From NCBI RefSeq assembly GCF_009728935.1, contig NZ_CP034235.1:6337501-6401500 (forward strand): a DNA stretch of 64,000 bases, written 5' to 3'. The notes beneath the pieces are model-generated. The model did not search any database, had not been told where the DNA came from, and saw nothing but the letters and a program-made list of their open reading frames with translations. Positions 43,904 through 51,904 of this stretch are shown here, one piece after another; positions within the stretch are counted from its first letter, which is position 1; every line of letters starts with the position of its first letter. Source of the DNA: Paenibacillus psychroresistens. GTDB taxonomy: Bacteria > Bacillota > Bacilli > Paenibacillales > NBRC-103111. A program made the position numbers and the translations under genes.

Positions 43904-44183
43904 GTATGACTCTCCTTGTTGCATAGATTGGTAACTTTACAAATACGACAAATTTCACGCAATTCCTTCTTCAAATCAAAATATTTTTTTAAAAAGCTTT
44001 AATTATCTCATGTAAACGCTTCATTGCTCCTATTTACGAGAGAATTGAGATTTTTTTACATTTTATTACACGACTTACTTGAGCACGTTACAGAATAACT
44101 TATGCTTCAAATTCTGCTTTTATGGGTATATCTATAGCGAAGATGTTTACATTTTCTTTACCCTGACATAACAGACATACATG

Positions 44184-44212
44184 TTGCTTTGTTATGAAAA
44201 ATAGGGGATAAT
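44184..44212 (+). promoter_or_regulatory. sodA promoter
   Basis: TTGCTT (44184-44189), 17 bp, GATAAT (44207-44212), then AGGAGG at 44239-44244 and ATG 44254. The rest of the gap 43904-44253 is AT-rich with no gene. A near match to a catabolite site at 44010 is discussed among rejected items. Confidence 0.6.
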
Positions 44213-44253
44213 GGTTACGAAAAGACTACATAATTTTAGGAGGTTTTTTATTC

Positions 44254-44865
44254 ATGGCACATCAATTACCAGCACTATCTTATCCGAACAACGCGCTTGA
44301 GCCCCATATCGATGAGCAAACAATGATGATTCATCACGACCGTCATCACAATGCTTACGTAACAAACTTAAACGCGGCTTTGGAAGGTCATGCAGAGCTT
44401 CAAGCCAAAAGCATTGAAGAGCTTTTGACTGATTTGAACAGTGTTCCTGAGAATATTCGTCCTGCAGTTCGCAACAACGGTGGCGGTCACGCTAACCACA
44501 CGCTTTTCTGGGAAATCATCGGACCTAATGCTGGCGGAGCACCAACTGGCGAATTGGCTGATGCTATTGCTTCAGAGCTTGGCGGTCTTGATAAATTTAA
44601 AGAAGATTTCGCAAAAGCAGGTATTACACGTTTTGGTAGTGGTTGGGCATGGTTGAGCGTTACTCCAGCTGGCAAGCTAGTTGTTAGCAGCACTCCAAAC
44701 CAAGACAGCCCGATTTCCGAAGGTAACACACCTATTCTAGGTATGGACGTTTGGGAACATGCTTACTACTTGAAATATCAGAACAAACGCCCTGACTACA
44801 TCGCCGCTTTCTGGAACGTAGTTAACTGGGATGCAGTTGCTGCTAAATATTCTGCTGCTAAGTAA
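44254..44865 (+). CDS. sodA: Superoxide dismutase, Mn/Fe type
   Basis: Dismutes superoxide to H2O2 and O2 in the cytosol. 203 aa. The metal ligands are in HHDRHHNAYVTNLNAAL (His), GGGHANHTLFWEIIGP (His) and MDVWEHAYYLKYQNKRPDY (Asp, His). The NNGGGHANHTLFW and FGSGWAWL motifs and Gly/Gln pattern are those of Mn-type enzymes from bacilli. Monocistronic: own promoter and a strong terminator. Confidence 0.97.
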   Translation: MAHQLPALSYPNNALEPHIDEQTMMIHHDRHHNAYVTNLNAALEGHAELQAKSIEELLTDLNSVPENIRPAVRNNGGGHANHTLFWEIIGPNAGGAPTGELADAIASELGGLDKFKEDFAKAGITRFGSGWAWLSVTPAGKLVVSSTPNQDSPISEGNTPILGMDVWEHAYYLKYQNKRPDYIAAFWNVVNWDAVAAKYSAAK

Positions 44866-44883
44866 GAGCATATCTGTAGTGAG

Positions 44884-44920
44884 AAGAACCAAGCGATGAT
44901 CTTCGCTTGGTTCTTTTTTT
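44884..44920 (+). terminator. Intrinsic terminator of sodA
   Basis: AAGAACCAAGCGA and TCGCTTGGTTCTT form a 13-bp stem around TGATCT, followed by T6. It lies 19 bp after the sodA stop. Confidence 0.93.
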
Positions 44921-45012
44921 GTTTGGATTATCAAAACGTTATGCGGTTATTTAATTAGCTCAGGAGTTTATTAGTTTTGTTACCTAACTTGGCAACGAAT
45001 GCCGAATTTTAT

Positions 45013-45216
45013 GGGGCACCATACGCGGAATCAAGCTAATTGCAGGTTGCTTCAAGAACCCCAGTCACGATGCACTGATTTACAGCGTATCACAGCCATA
45101 CTTAGCCTCGACATAGCACTAATGGTCACCATAAGCTGAATATCGAGCTAACAGCAGGTTACATAAACAAACCAAGTCACCGTCACTGAAAATCAGTGTA
45201 ACGTAGCCAATTATTA
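45013..45216. repeat. Two diverged copies of an intergenic sequence
   Basis: The stretch near 45013-45091 and the one near 45123-45216 share blocks in the same order: CACCATA, AGCTAA, GCAGGTT, CCAAGTCAC or CCAGTCAC, and a CACTGATT or CACTGAAAATCAGTG end. They are imperfect and differ by small gaps. The second ends in a CACTGAAAATCAGTG hairpin. The gap 44866-45221 holds this and the sodA terminator; no gene is seen. Confidence 0.5.
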
Positions 45217-45221
45217 TTATC

Positions 45222-46424
45222 CTACAATAGAGACTTGTATTCGTTGATAATTCGTAAGAATACGTTGGGAAAAGGGTATTCTTCCATTTCGTTGACGTTC
45301 AGCCAACGATAGTTAGGGGGAAGCGAGTTCGGCGCTTCCGAGGAAAGTGCTGCCGCTGCTGCCTCGCAGCGGTAGACAAACATGTCCCAAAGAATGTGGC
45401 TGAACACGTGCTCCGTGTTCATGAACCATGCTTTTGGGACGATGCCGATGCCGTCGGCTGCCGCGAGGTGCTCCCGCAGGAAAGCCATGACCACGTCATG
45501 GCTTTCCTCGGGAACACCGCCGCGGGCCGCACGGCGCTGTGCTCCGCGTGCTGGCGCAGCCGCGGGCGTCACGCCTTCGGCGGCGCTAGCGCTGCGCGCT
45601 GGAGGCAGCTCCGCATGTGGGAGCTCCCACATGCGAGCCAGCAGCCCGTCCTGCGGGCGCTGGCGAATGAGCAGCTGGCCTCCATGGGCGCCGCTGCCCA
45701 CAATTAGCGCCACCGCACGGCGTTCGGGACGCGGCGGCTTCGCCTTCGTCTTGACCGGCAGCTGCTCGGCAATGCCGGCCAAACGTCCGGCGCAATGCAC
45801 CTGCACCGGGCAAGTCAAACATTGCGGTGCGCGCGGCGTACAAACCGTCGCCCCAAGCTCCATTAGTGCTTGGTTGAATGCGCCTGCTTCGCCCGCTGGG
45901 ATAAGCCCTTGGGCTAAGCGCTCAATACCAATCCGCGTACTTGGCTTGGCAATATCATCCTCCAAGGCAAAATACCGCGAAAGCACTCGCATCACATTGC
46001 CATCCACGGCAGGCTCGGGCTGATTATAGGCAATACTAAGAATAGCACCTGCCGTATAAGGTCCGACACCCTTCAGCTCAGAAATCTCGGCTTTATCACT
46101 AGGTACAATCCCATTATATTGTTCATGCACCTCACGTACAGCCGATTGCAGATTACGAGCACGGGAATAATAACCAAGCCCTTCCCAGGCTTTAAGAACC
46201 TCAGACTCCGGGGCAGCGGCAAGCGCAGCGACGGTCGGGAATTTTTCGATAAATCTATGAAAATACGGAATCACCGTATCCACTCTAGTTTGTTGCAGCA
46301 TTATCTCAGAAACCCATATGTAATAAGGGTTTTTACTTCTTCGCCAAGGCAAATCTCGTTTACTTCGTTCATACCAGAGCAGCAGCTCCGTTGAAAAATA
46401 TTGTTTTTGCAGCTGATTATCCAA
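45222..46424 (-). CDS. mutY: A/G-specific adenine glycosylase
   Basis: Removes adenine mispaired with 8-oxoG. The 400-aa protein has LPWRRSKNPYYIWVSEIMLQ, GLGYYSRARNL, the helix-hairpin-helix LKGVGPYTAGAI with catalytic Asp in PEPAVDGNVMRVLSRYF, and the [4Fe-4S] cysteines C-x6-C-x2-C-x5-C in CTPRAPQCLTCPVQVHC. The C-terminal MutT-like 8-oxoG reader domain carries an unusual Ala/Arg/Pro-rich insertion of about 35 residues (PPARSASAAEGVTPAAAPAR onward) in a strikingly GC-rich stretch (about 45320-45850). The start is TTG behind GAGAGGG. Confidence 0.95.
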   Translation of the reverse strand: MDNQLQKQYFSTELLLWYERSKRDLPWRRSKNPYYIWVSEIMLQQTRVDTVIPYFHRFIEKFPTVAALAAAPESEVLKAWEGLGYYSRARNLQSAVREVHEQYNGIVPSDKAEISELKGVGPYTAGAILSIAYNQPEPAVDGNVMRVLSRYFALEDDIAKPSTRIGIERLAQGLIPAGEAGAFNQALMELGATVCTPRAPQCLTCPVQVHCAGRLAGIAEQLPVKTKAKPPRPERRAVALIVGSGAHGGQLLIRQRPQDGLLARMWELPHAELPPARSASAAEGVTPAAAPARGAQRRAARGGVPEESHDVVMAFLREHLAAADGIGIVPKAWFMNTEHVFSHILWDMFVYRCEAAAAALSSEAPNSLPPNYRWLNVNEMEEYPFPNVFLRIINEYKSLL

Positions 46425-46598
46425 ACCTAATCCCTCTCTCTGTCGTTAACTGGGAGTAAACCATCTAACTTATTATACGACAAAAAAACGCTCAAAGGTT
46501 GAGCTAATGTGACATTTGCTTTAAGATGAGCTTAAGGTATAAATTAGGCTAAGAAGAATTGGATTGACAGGCAAAATTTTTAAAGGACGTGTGAGTTC

Positions 46599-47117
46599 AT
46601 GCAACAAACGAGGAAATCTTGGTTTCTCTTATTTTATATATGGGGAATACAGTGGATGGCAAGTGGAATTATTGATTTTCTAATGGAAACCCCCACTTTG
46701 AAAACAATCAAGCTTATAACTTTGCTGCTTGCTGCTTTGGCCAGCTTGCTGATTATATTACGACTTCGTTCACAGATCATAGTACCAACCCAGCTTTCAG
46801 CACAAACTTGGCAATCTTATAAAAAGCTTTTTCCACTCCTTTCGCTGATTGGTTCCTTAGTGTTACTCTGGTACATTGCAGAATCTGACATTCTCCTGGT
46901 GATCCCTGTACTTTGCACACTGTTTTTGGCTTTCTTTTATGTAGTAATAGGTGCCGTATTGAGCAGAGAGCTGATTTGGCTCGGCTTCTGGCTGTTTGGT
47001 TTAACAGCTATTGTGAGCATCTGGTATCTAGGATATGCCCCTTTCGTGCTTGAAGGCATGGGAGGATTAAGCATACTGGCTTGTGGGTGGATTCTACAGC
47101 GAATTTATAATAAATAA
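46599..47117 (+). CDS. Polytopic membrane protein of unknown function
   Basis: 172 aa with about five hydrophobic segments covering most of the length (WFLLFYIWGIQWMASGIIDFL, LITLLLAALASLLIILRL, LFPLLSLIGSLVLLWYIA, LLVIPVLCTLFLAFFYVVIGAVL, LIWLGFWLFGLTAIVSIWYL). No motif recognised. It lies 12 bp before the lipoprotein cytochrome c gene on the same strand, so the two may share a transcript. Confidence 0.75.
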   Translation: MQQTRKSWFLLFYIWGIQWMASGIIDFLMETPTLKTIKLITLLLAALASLLIILRLRSQIIVPTQLSAQTWQSYKKLFPLLSLIGSLVLLWYIAESDILLVIPVLCTLFLAFFYVVIGAVLSRELIWLGFWLFGLTAIVSIWYLGYAPFVLEGMGGLSILACGWILQRIYNK

Positions 47118-47129
47118 GGGGGGAAAATC

Positions 47130-47720
47130 ATGCTAAGAAGATTAAGCGCACTTTTACTTTCTATATCGATTGTAGTGGCATTAACAGCATGTGGTAGTGA
47201 TAAGCCGGCAGAAAGCTCAACAGCTCCAGCAATAAGCCCAATTGCAGCAAGCCCAACAAATTCACCGCTAGCTGAAGCAAGTGGTTCACCAGAAGCAACC
47301 GCCTCACCTCAAGCTACATTGGAAACGAGCGCGACACCTGTCCCTACCACAACTCCAGAAGCATCGGCACCAGCTGCAACGCCAACAGTTACACCAAAAG
47401 CAGCTGCAACAGCTACACCAAAAGCAACTGCGACCGCTAAACCTACTTCAACTGCTGCACCAACACCATCCCCAAAACCACCTGTAGCTGTCAATAGCGG
47501 CGCTGCAGAAGCCTTATTCAAACAAAGCTGCACAAGCTGCCATGGTGTCGATTTAGCAGGAGACTTCGGTCCTAATCTGCAAAAGATTGGCGGCAAGCTG
47601 ACCAAAGCACAAATAACCACCCAAATTACCAACGGTGGGGATGCAATGCCATCATTCAATAAGTCGTTAAAAGCCGAAGAAATTCAAATATTGGCTGCTT
47701 GGCTGGCTGCTAAAAAATAA
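47130..47720 (+). CDS. Membrane-anchored lipoprotein c-type cytochrome
   Basis: 196 aa. Signal peptide with a lipobox (VALTACGS, lipidated Cys21), then a long low-complexity Ala/Thr/Pro/Ser linker (about 25-125) and a small monohaem cytochrome c domain: CTSCH at 134-138 (haem), GVDLAGDFGPNLQKIGG, and the axial Met173 in GGDAMPSF. Like the cytochrome c-550/551 lipoproteins of bacilli it would sit on the outer face of the membrane and shuttle electrons. GGGGGG precedes the ATG. Confidence 0.92.
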   Translation: MLRRLSALLLSISIVVALTACGSDKPAESSTAPAISPIAASPTNSPLAEASGSPEATASPQATLETSATPVPTTTPEASAPAATPTVTPKAAATATPKATATAKPTSTAAPTPSPKPPVAVNSGAAEALFKQSCTSCHGVDLAGDFGPNLQKIGGKLTKAQITTQITNGGDAMPSFNKSLKAEEIQILAAWLAAKK

Positions 47721-47730
47721 TATAATTTGT

Positions 47731-47784
47731 AAAAAGTTAAGAGGCTATTTCTAAAGTCTAACGACCTAGAAATAGCCTCTTAAC
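47731..47784. terminator. Long bidirectional hairpin between cytochrome c and acpS
   Basis: GTTAAGAGGCTATTTCTA (47736-47753) pairs exactly with TAGAAATAGCCTCTTAAC (47767-47784) around a 13-nt loop. On the minus strand it is followed by TTTTTAC, so it ends acpS, whose stop codon lies in the arm. The plus strand has no T-run, so it is weaker for the cytochrome gene. Confidence 0.8.
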
Positions 47785-48172
47785 TAAGTTCGATAATTAC
47801 ATAAGCTGCTGCCATGGATTCACTATGTGTAATGCTCAAATGAATCCGTAGACCGGAATCTACGTTGAAGCCCAACCTTTCTAATGCGGAGGCTGAAATC
47901 GTACAGTCAGGCTTACCCAGCGAATTAGGCAAAATTTCGATATCCTGGAATCCAACAATTTGACCAAGACCACAGCCTAATGCTTTGACTAAAGCTTCTT
48001 TAGCTGCGAACCTCCCGGCAATAAACTCGCTCAATCTGCCTTTGCGCGTTTCTGCCAATTCCCGCTCTGCCACAGTTAGAATACGCTCCAAAAAGCGCTT
48101 AGCCGCTTTGCCTTCCATGATTTTTTTCATGCGGTTGATCTCGAGCATATCCATGCCTACCCCATAAATCAT
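47780..48172 (-). CDS. acpS: Holo-[acyl-carrier-protein] synthase
   Basis: Transfers the 4'-phosphopantetheine arm from CoA to acyl carrier protein. 130 aa, the usual length. Motifs: GVGMDMLEINRM with the Mg-binding Asp near residue 8, and the second site in AGRFAAKEALVKALG. GAGGG lies upstream of the ATG. It is divergent from bioA. Biotin synthesis depends on holo-ACP, but the two genes are not obviously coregulated. Confidence 0.95.
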   Translation of the reverse strand: MIYGVGMDMLEINRMKKIMEGKAAKRFLERILTVAERELAETRKGRLSEFIAGRFAAKEALVKALGCGLGQIVGFQDIEILPNSLGKPDCTISASALERLGFNVDSGLRIHLSITHSESMAAAYVIIELS

Positions 48173-48294
48173 CCGAAAACCCTCTTTCCCATAATTCGAT
48201 CAGTTAAATAAATAGCCGTTTTCTTTTCAGTTTACCTTATTTGAGTTAAAATTTATACGTACCCCAGAACATAACCAAAGGAGTTATCAATCTC

Positions 48295-49656
48295 ATGGAT
48301 CCTATAAGAAAACAAGAATTGCTACGCAAAGATCGTCAACATGTTTGGCATCCTTTCACGCAAATGAAGGATTATGCTGAGCTCGATCCAATCCTCATCG
48401 AACGTGCCGAAGGCGTTTATCTGTATGATGCGGACGGCAATTCGTATTATGACACCAATTCCTCATGGTGGGTTAATCTTCATGGCCATTCCCATCCCCG
48501 GATCAAGATGGCCATTGCTCGCCAATTGGAGCTGATGGACCATGTCATGTTCAGCGGTTTGACGCATCCATCAGGGATTGAGTTAGCTGAGCAGCTAGTC
48601 CAGATTACTCCACCAGGCTTGGATAAAGTATTTTATTCGGACAATGGCTCAACTGCGGTTGAGGTTGCGCTGAAAATGTCGTTTCAATATTGGCAGCAAT
48701 CGGGGAGGGAATCGAAAACGAAGTTTGTTTTCGTGGAGAATAGCTACCACGGCGACACGCTTGGCGCCGTGAGTGTTGGGGGCGTCGGCGCGTATCACAG
48801 CGTCTTCCGCCCACTGCTTTTTTCGGCGTATTCGGTGCCATCGCCGAATGTTGGGACCTGGCCGGACACGTCCGAGCAGGGGGCGCACGCTTGCGTGGCC
48901 CACTGCTTGGCTGCCGTCCGGCAGCGGCTTGAATCATCGGCGGGCGAGATCGCTGCGCTGATCATCGAGCCGATGGTTCAAGCGGCAGGCGGGATGATCA
49001 TCTATCCCGCCGCGTACTTGCAGGGCTTGCGTGAGCTCTGCACGCAATACGAAGTGCATTTAATCGCCGATGAAGTGGCGACAGGCTTTGGGCGGACAGG
49101 CCGAATGTTTGCCTGTGATCACGCTGCGATCACGCCGGATTTCATGTGCCTGTCCAAAGGGATTACCGCCGGCGTGATGCCCTTGGCGGCAACCTTATGT
49201 ACGACCGCGGTGTTTGACGCGTTTTACGACGACTACGAAACCCTTAAAACCTTCACGCATGGACATAGCTTTACTGGCAATCCGATCGCAACTGCGACAG
49301 CCTTAGCGTCGCTGAGCATCTTTGAAGACGAGCCTGTCATGGCTCAGGTCGAGGAAAGCGCAGCTTACTTGCGTGAACAAATGCAGACCTTCGGTGCATT
49401 CACCCATGTCGATAACATCCGCAGCTTAGGCATGATTGCTGCCTTTGACTTATTCGCCGATAAAGCAAGTAAACAACGTTATGATTTCACAGAACGAATC
49501 GGCTTTAGAGCTTATCAAGCAGGTTTACAGGAAGGTCTCTTTCTCCGACCGCTCGGTGACACCTTGTACTACTGGCTTCCACTATGTACTACACCTAAAC
49601 AAATCAAAGATATTATCGAGCGGACACATCGGGTTTTACATAAGCTGAATATGTAA
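48295..49656 (+). CDS. bioA: Adenosylmethionine-8-amino-7-oxononanoate aminotransferase
   Basis: BioA turns KAPA into DAPA using an amino group from SAM (or Lys in BioK). This 453-aa class III aminotransferase supplies the step missing from the bio operon at 6111-10763. The BioA marker HPFTQM is at residues 19-24. Other motifs are SSWWVNLHGHSHP, YSDNGSTAVEVALKM, the PLP aspartate in LIADEVATGFGRTGRMF and the Schiff-base Lys288 in CLSKGITAGVMPLAAT. AAGGAG precedes the ATG. No BirA operator is visible upstream, so regulation may differ from the main operon. Bases about 48750-49250 are GC-rich. Confidence 0.94.
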   Translation: MDPIRKQELLRKDRQHVWHPFTQMKDYAELDPILIERAEGVYLYDADGNSYYDTNSSWWVNLHGHSHPRIKMAIARQLELMDHVMFSGLTHPSGIELAEQLVQITPPGLDKVFYSDNGSTAVEVALKMSFQYWQQSGRESKTKFVFVENSYHGDTLGAVSVGGVGAYHSVFRPLLFSAYSVPSPNVGTWPDTSEQGAHACVAHCLAAVRQRLESSAGEIAALIIEPMVQAAGGMIIYPAAYLQGLRELCTQYEVHLIADEVATGFGRTGRMFACDHAAITPDFMCLSKGITAGVMPLAATLCTTAVFDAFYDDYETLKTFTHGHSFTGNPIATATALASLSIFEDEPVMAQVEESAAYLREQMQTFGAFTHVDNIRSLGMIAAFDLFADKASKQRYDFTERIGFRAYQAGLQEGLFLRPLGDTLYYWLPLCTTPKQIKDIIERTHRVLHKLNM

Positions 49657-49684
49657 GTACTTGATGCTCCCGCTCTAGCTCTAG

Positions 49685-50560
49685 TTACAATTTATCTTTA
49701 TTGGGTTCTATATGAACATGCACATGGCCTATATTATGTTTGCTTAACATACGTTCTTCAATTTTTTCGGTAATTTCGTGGCTTTCCACGACATTGAGCA
49801 TATTGTCTACTTCAATGGTCACATCAACTAAGACATTGTTCCCATGTACACGTGCTTTAATGTCGCGGATCGCTTCAACACCGGGTGTCTTTTTAACCGT
49901 TTTACTGATTTGTGCCAATTCATCTTCATCAAAGCCATCCGTCAGCGCATGTGATGCATCGTGAAAGATCGTCCAAGCTGTTCGACAAATGATAAGCCCC
50001 ACAAGTACAGCGGATAAAGGGTCCAGCCATGGCAAACCAAATTGTGAGCCGATAATCCCAACAAAAGCACCTATACTGACAAAAGCATCGGAACGATTGT
50101 CCTGCGCCGCTGCCATCATAGCTTTACTATTAATACGTTTAGCTAGGCGATGATTATATCTAAAAACAATGAGCATTACCAACGCACAGAACAACGCTGT
50201 CCATGCTGCAAGAATATCTGGCTTTTCCAGCATTGGCTTGAAAAACTTGGTACCCGCTTGATAAAGCACCTGGAGTCCAACAGCTGCCATAATAAAAGAT
50301 GCAACCATAGCAGCAATCGTTTCTGCACGGAAGTGACCATAATGATGATCAGGATCAGGCGGTTTACGCGATATTTTTAAACCAATCAATATGGCAATAG
50401 ATGCAACGATATCCGTCGTATTATTCAAACCATCTGCCAAAAGTGCTTGCGAGCCGGAAGCCAGGCCTACTAATAATTTTAGTGCAGAGAGCATTAAGTA
50501 CGATACAATACTGACCCAAGCACCTTTTTCACCCTGTCTTATCTCGTCGTATGCTTTCAA
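49685..50560 (-). CDS. Cation diffusion facilitator transporter
   Basis: 291 aa. Six-helix CDF family protein exporting divalent metals (Zn, Fe, Mn or Cd). The metal-site Asp pairs are in ALLADGLNNTTDIVASIA (TM2) and HDASHALTDGF (TM5 region), and the His-rich YGHFRAETIAAM follows TM2. The C-terminal cytoplasmic domain (VEAIRDIKARVHGNNVLVDVTIEV ... HVHIEPN) is complete. The start is TTG behind GGAGG. The metal cannot be told. Confidence 0.93.
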   Translation of the reverse strand: MKAYDEIRQGEKGAWVSIVSYLMLSALKLLVGLASGSQALLADGLNNTTDIVASIAILIGLKISRKPPDPDHHYGHFRAETIAAMVASFIMAAVGLQVLYQAGTKFFKPMLEKPDILAAWTALFCALVMLIVFRYNHRLAKRINSKAMMAAAQDNRSDAFVSIGAFVGIIGSQFGLPWLDPLSAVLVGLIICRTAWTIFHDASHALTDGFDEDELAQISKTVKKTPGVEAIRDIKARVHGNNVLVDVTIEVDNMLNVVESHEITEKIEERMLSKHNIGHVHVHIEPNKDKL

Positions 50561-50710
50561 CAGTATTCCTCCATCAAAGTGTTCTCATAAGAATTTTAAC
50601 AGATCGGAATCGTGTGGGTCTAGAGAAACAGTTTTGCCCTGCTACCTTATTATGTACAACCTTCAACTTTTTTTAGACAGGGCAACTAAATTTTCTCTCT
50701 AATAACATAG

Positions 50711-50733
50711 CAAAACCGTCCCTTAAGGACGGT
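50711..50733 (-). terminator. Hairpin downstream of the DapF-like gene
   Basis: ACCGTCC-CTTAA-GGACGGT; on the minus strand followed by TTTTG. It lies 40 bp after the stop at 50773. The T-run is short, so it is a moderate terminator. Confidence 0.65.
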
Positions 50734-50772
50734 CAGGCTCTACAGATTTACTCTCGTTTTTCTCGCTTAATT

Positions 50773-51627
50773 TTATTGCAGCTGTTTAAGAAAATGATCT
50801 GTAAACACACCTCGTGCCACACTGTCTACAGTCCCTGTCATATATACAAATCCATCTGCGGTAATTTCGATATTTATAATTCCACCTGGCATGTGCACGG
50901 CTACTTTGTTTTCAATTAATCCTAAGCGAAATGCAGCACTTGCTGCGGCACAGCTGCTGCTTCCCGAGGCCATTGTGTATCCAGCGCCCCGTTCCCATAT
51001 TTCAATTTGGATATTGTGACGATCCATTACTTTTAGCAGCTGCAGATTTATTTTATTCGGAAAATCACTATGATTCTCTACTAGAGGACCCAGCTTCCGA
51101 GCAAGCGCTTCTGAAATGTCAGTTGCCGGAATTACACAATGCGGATTGCCAATCGAAAGACAGGTTACGTTGTAACCCTCATCTCCAAATTTCATCTCTT
51201 CATCAATAACTTCTCTCGAGTCTCCCAGCATAGGAATCACGTCACTTTGAAAAGAGACTTTTCCCATGTTTACCTTGATGAGCTCCCCTGAAGTTTTGAG
51301 AATCTCCACCACTACTTGCCCGCCTAAGGTTTGTAAAACAAAGCTGTCTGAAGTTATATAACCGGCATCAAGTAAATATCTTGAGAATATTCGGATCCCA
51401 TTTCCGCTCTTCTCCGCCTCACTGCCATCCGGATTAAAGATTCTAAGCTTAATTTCATCGCCGGAAATAATAGGGCCATACAGAATACCATCCGAGCCCG
51501 CTCCATAATGACGATGACAAATTAATTTAATGTTCTCGGTTGTAAGCTCAATTTGCGTATGATTCGGATCCATTACAATATAATCATTACCCAACGCATG
51601 ATATTTGTGAAAGCTATAGTTCTGCAC
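50773..51627 (-). CDS. Diaminopimelate-epimerase-like protein lacking both catalytic cysteines
   Basis: 284 aa, full DapF fold: KYHALGNDYIVMDPN at the N-terminus, RIFNPDGSEAEKSGNGIRIF near 62-81 and YTMASGSSSCAAASAAF near 217-233. In true DAP epimerases the catalytic pair is Cys in CGNG and Cys in (A)CGTG/CGSG. Here they are Ser74 (SGNG) and Ser221 (ASGSSS). A related group with serines exists in other bacteria, so the change may define a different activity rather than a dead gene. GTG start behind GGAGG. It is downstream of nadE and a small gene. It should not be taken as DapF in lysine synthesis without test. Confidence 0.85.
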   Translation of the reverse strand: MQNYSFHKYHALGNDYIVMDPNHTQIELTTENIKLICHRHYGAGSDGILYGPIISGDEIKLRIFNPDGSEAEKSGNGIRIFSRYLLDAGYITSDSFVLQTLGGQVVVEILKTSGELIKVNMGKVSFQSDVIPMLGDSREVIDEEMKFGDEGYNVTCLSIGNPHCVIPATDISEALARKLGPLVENHSDFPNKINLQLLKVMDRHNIQIEIWERGAGYTMASGSSSCAAASAAFRLGLIENKVAVHMPGGIINIEITADGFVYMTGTVDSVARGVFTDHFLKQLQ

Positions 51628-51646
51628 CTTGATTCCTCCGTTAGCT

Positions 51647-51892
51647 CTATCTTTTGAACAGGTCTAGGTAACAGGTTAAGCCCCCGTCACTCTCATCTAC
51701 GCCGAAGCTGCGAATAGATGTTAGCGGAATGAAATGCTTTAACCCATTCGGCTGAATATCTGTGAACACAATCACAGCGTGCTCTTTATCAAATGATGTT
51801 ATAGTGCCGCGCAGCTCATTGTCTCCTGAACCAATCGTGACTTCGTTCTGATGAACCAACAGCTGTTGAATCAACTCACTAAATGAATGCAT
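51647..51892 (-). CDS. Small protein of unknown function, Sm-like pattern
   Basis: 81 aa. A helix, then a series of strands with the pattern GDNELRGTITSFDKEHAVIVFTD and LKHFIPLTSIRSFGV, which resembles an Sm-like/DUF2642-type small beta barrel, but no RNA-binding signature is diagnostic. AGGAGATGA precedes the ATG. It is 12 bp after nadE and 19 bp before the DapF-like gene on the same strand, so the three probably form an operon. Confidence 0.72.
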   Translation of the reverse strand: MHSFSELIQQLLVHQNEVTIGSGDNELRGTITSFDKEHAVIVFTDIQPNGLKHFIPLTSIRSFGVDESDGGLTCYLDLFKR

Positions 51893-51904
51893 ACTTTCAT
51901 CTCC

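Noticed and set aside
44010..44024. Catabolite-responsive element (TGTAAACGCTTCA) upstream of sodA
   Set aside because: One base is missing relative to the 14-bp cre pattern, and it is about 170 bp from the promoter; probably chance.
45382..46023. 213-codon plus-strand ORF opposite mutY
   Set aside because: It lies antisense to a clear MutY; the absence of stops is explained by the GC-rich patch, and there is no protein motif.
50628..50688. Inverted repeat TTTTGCCCTG/CAGGGCAACT between the CDF and DapF-like genes
   Set aside because: Long loop and no T-run in a useful position; not called as a terminator.
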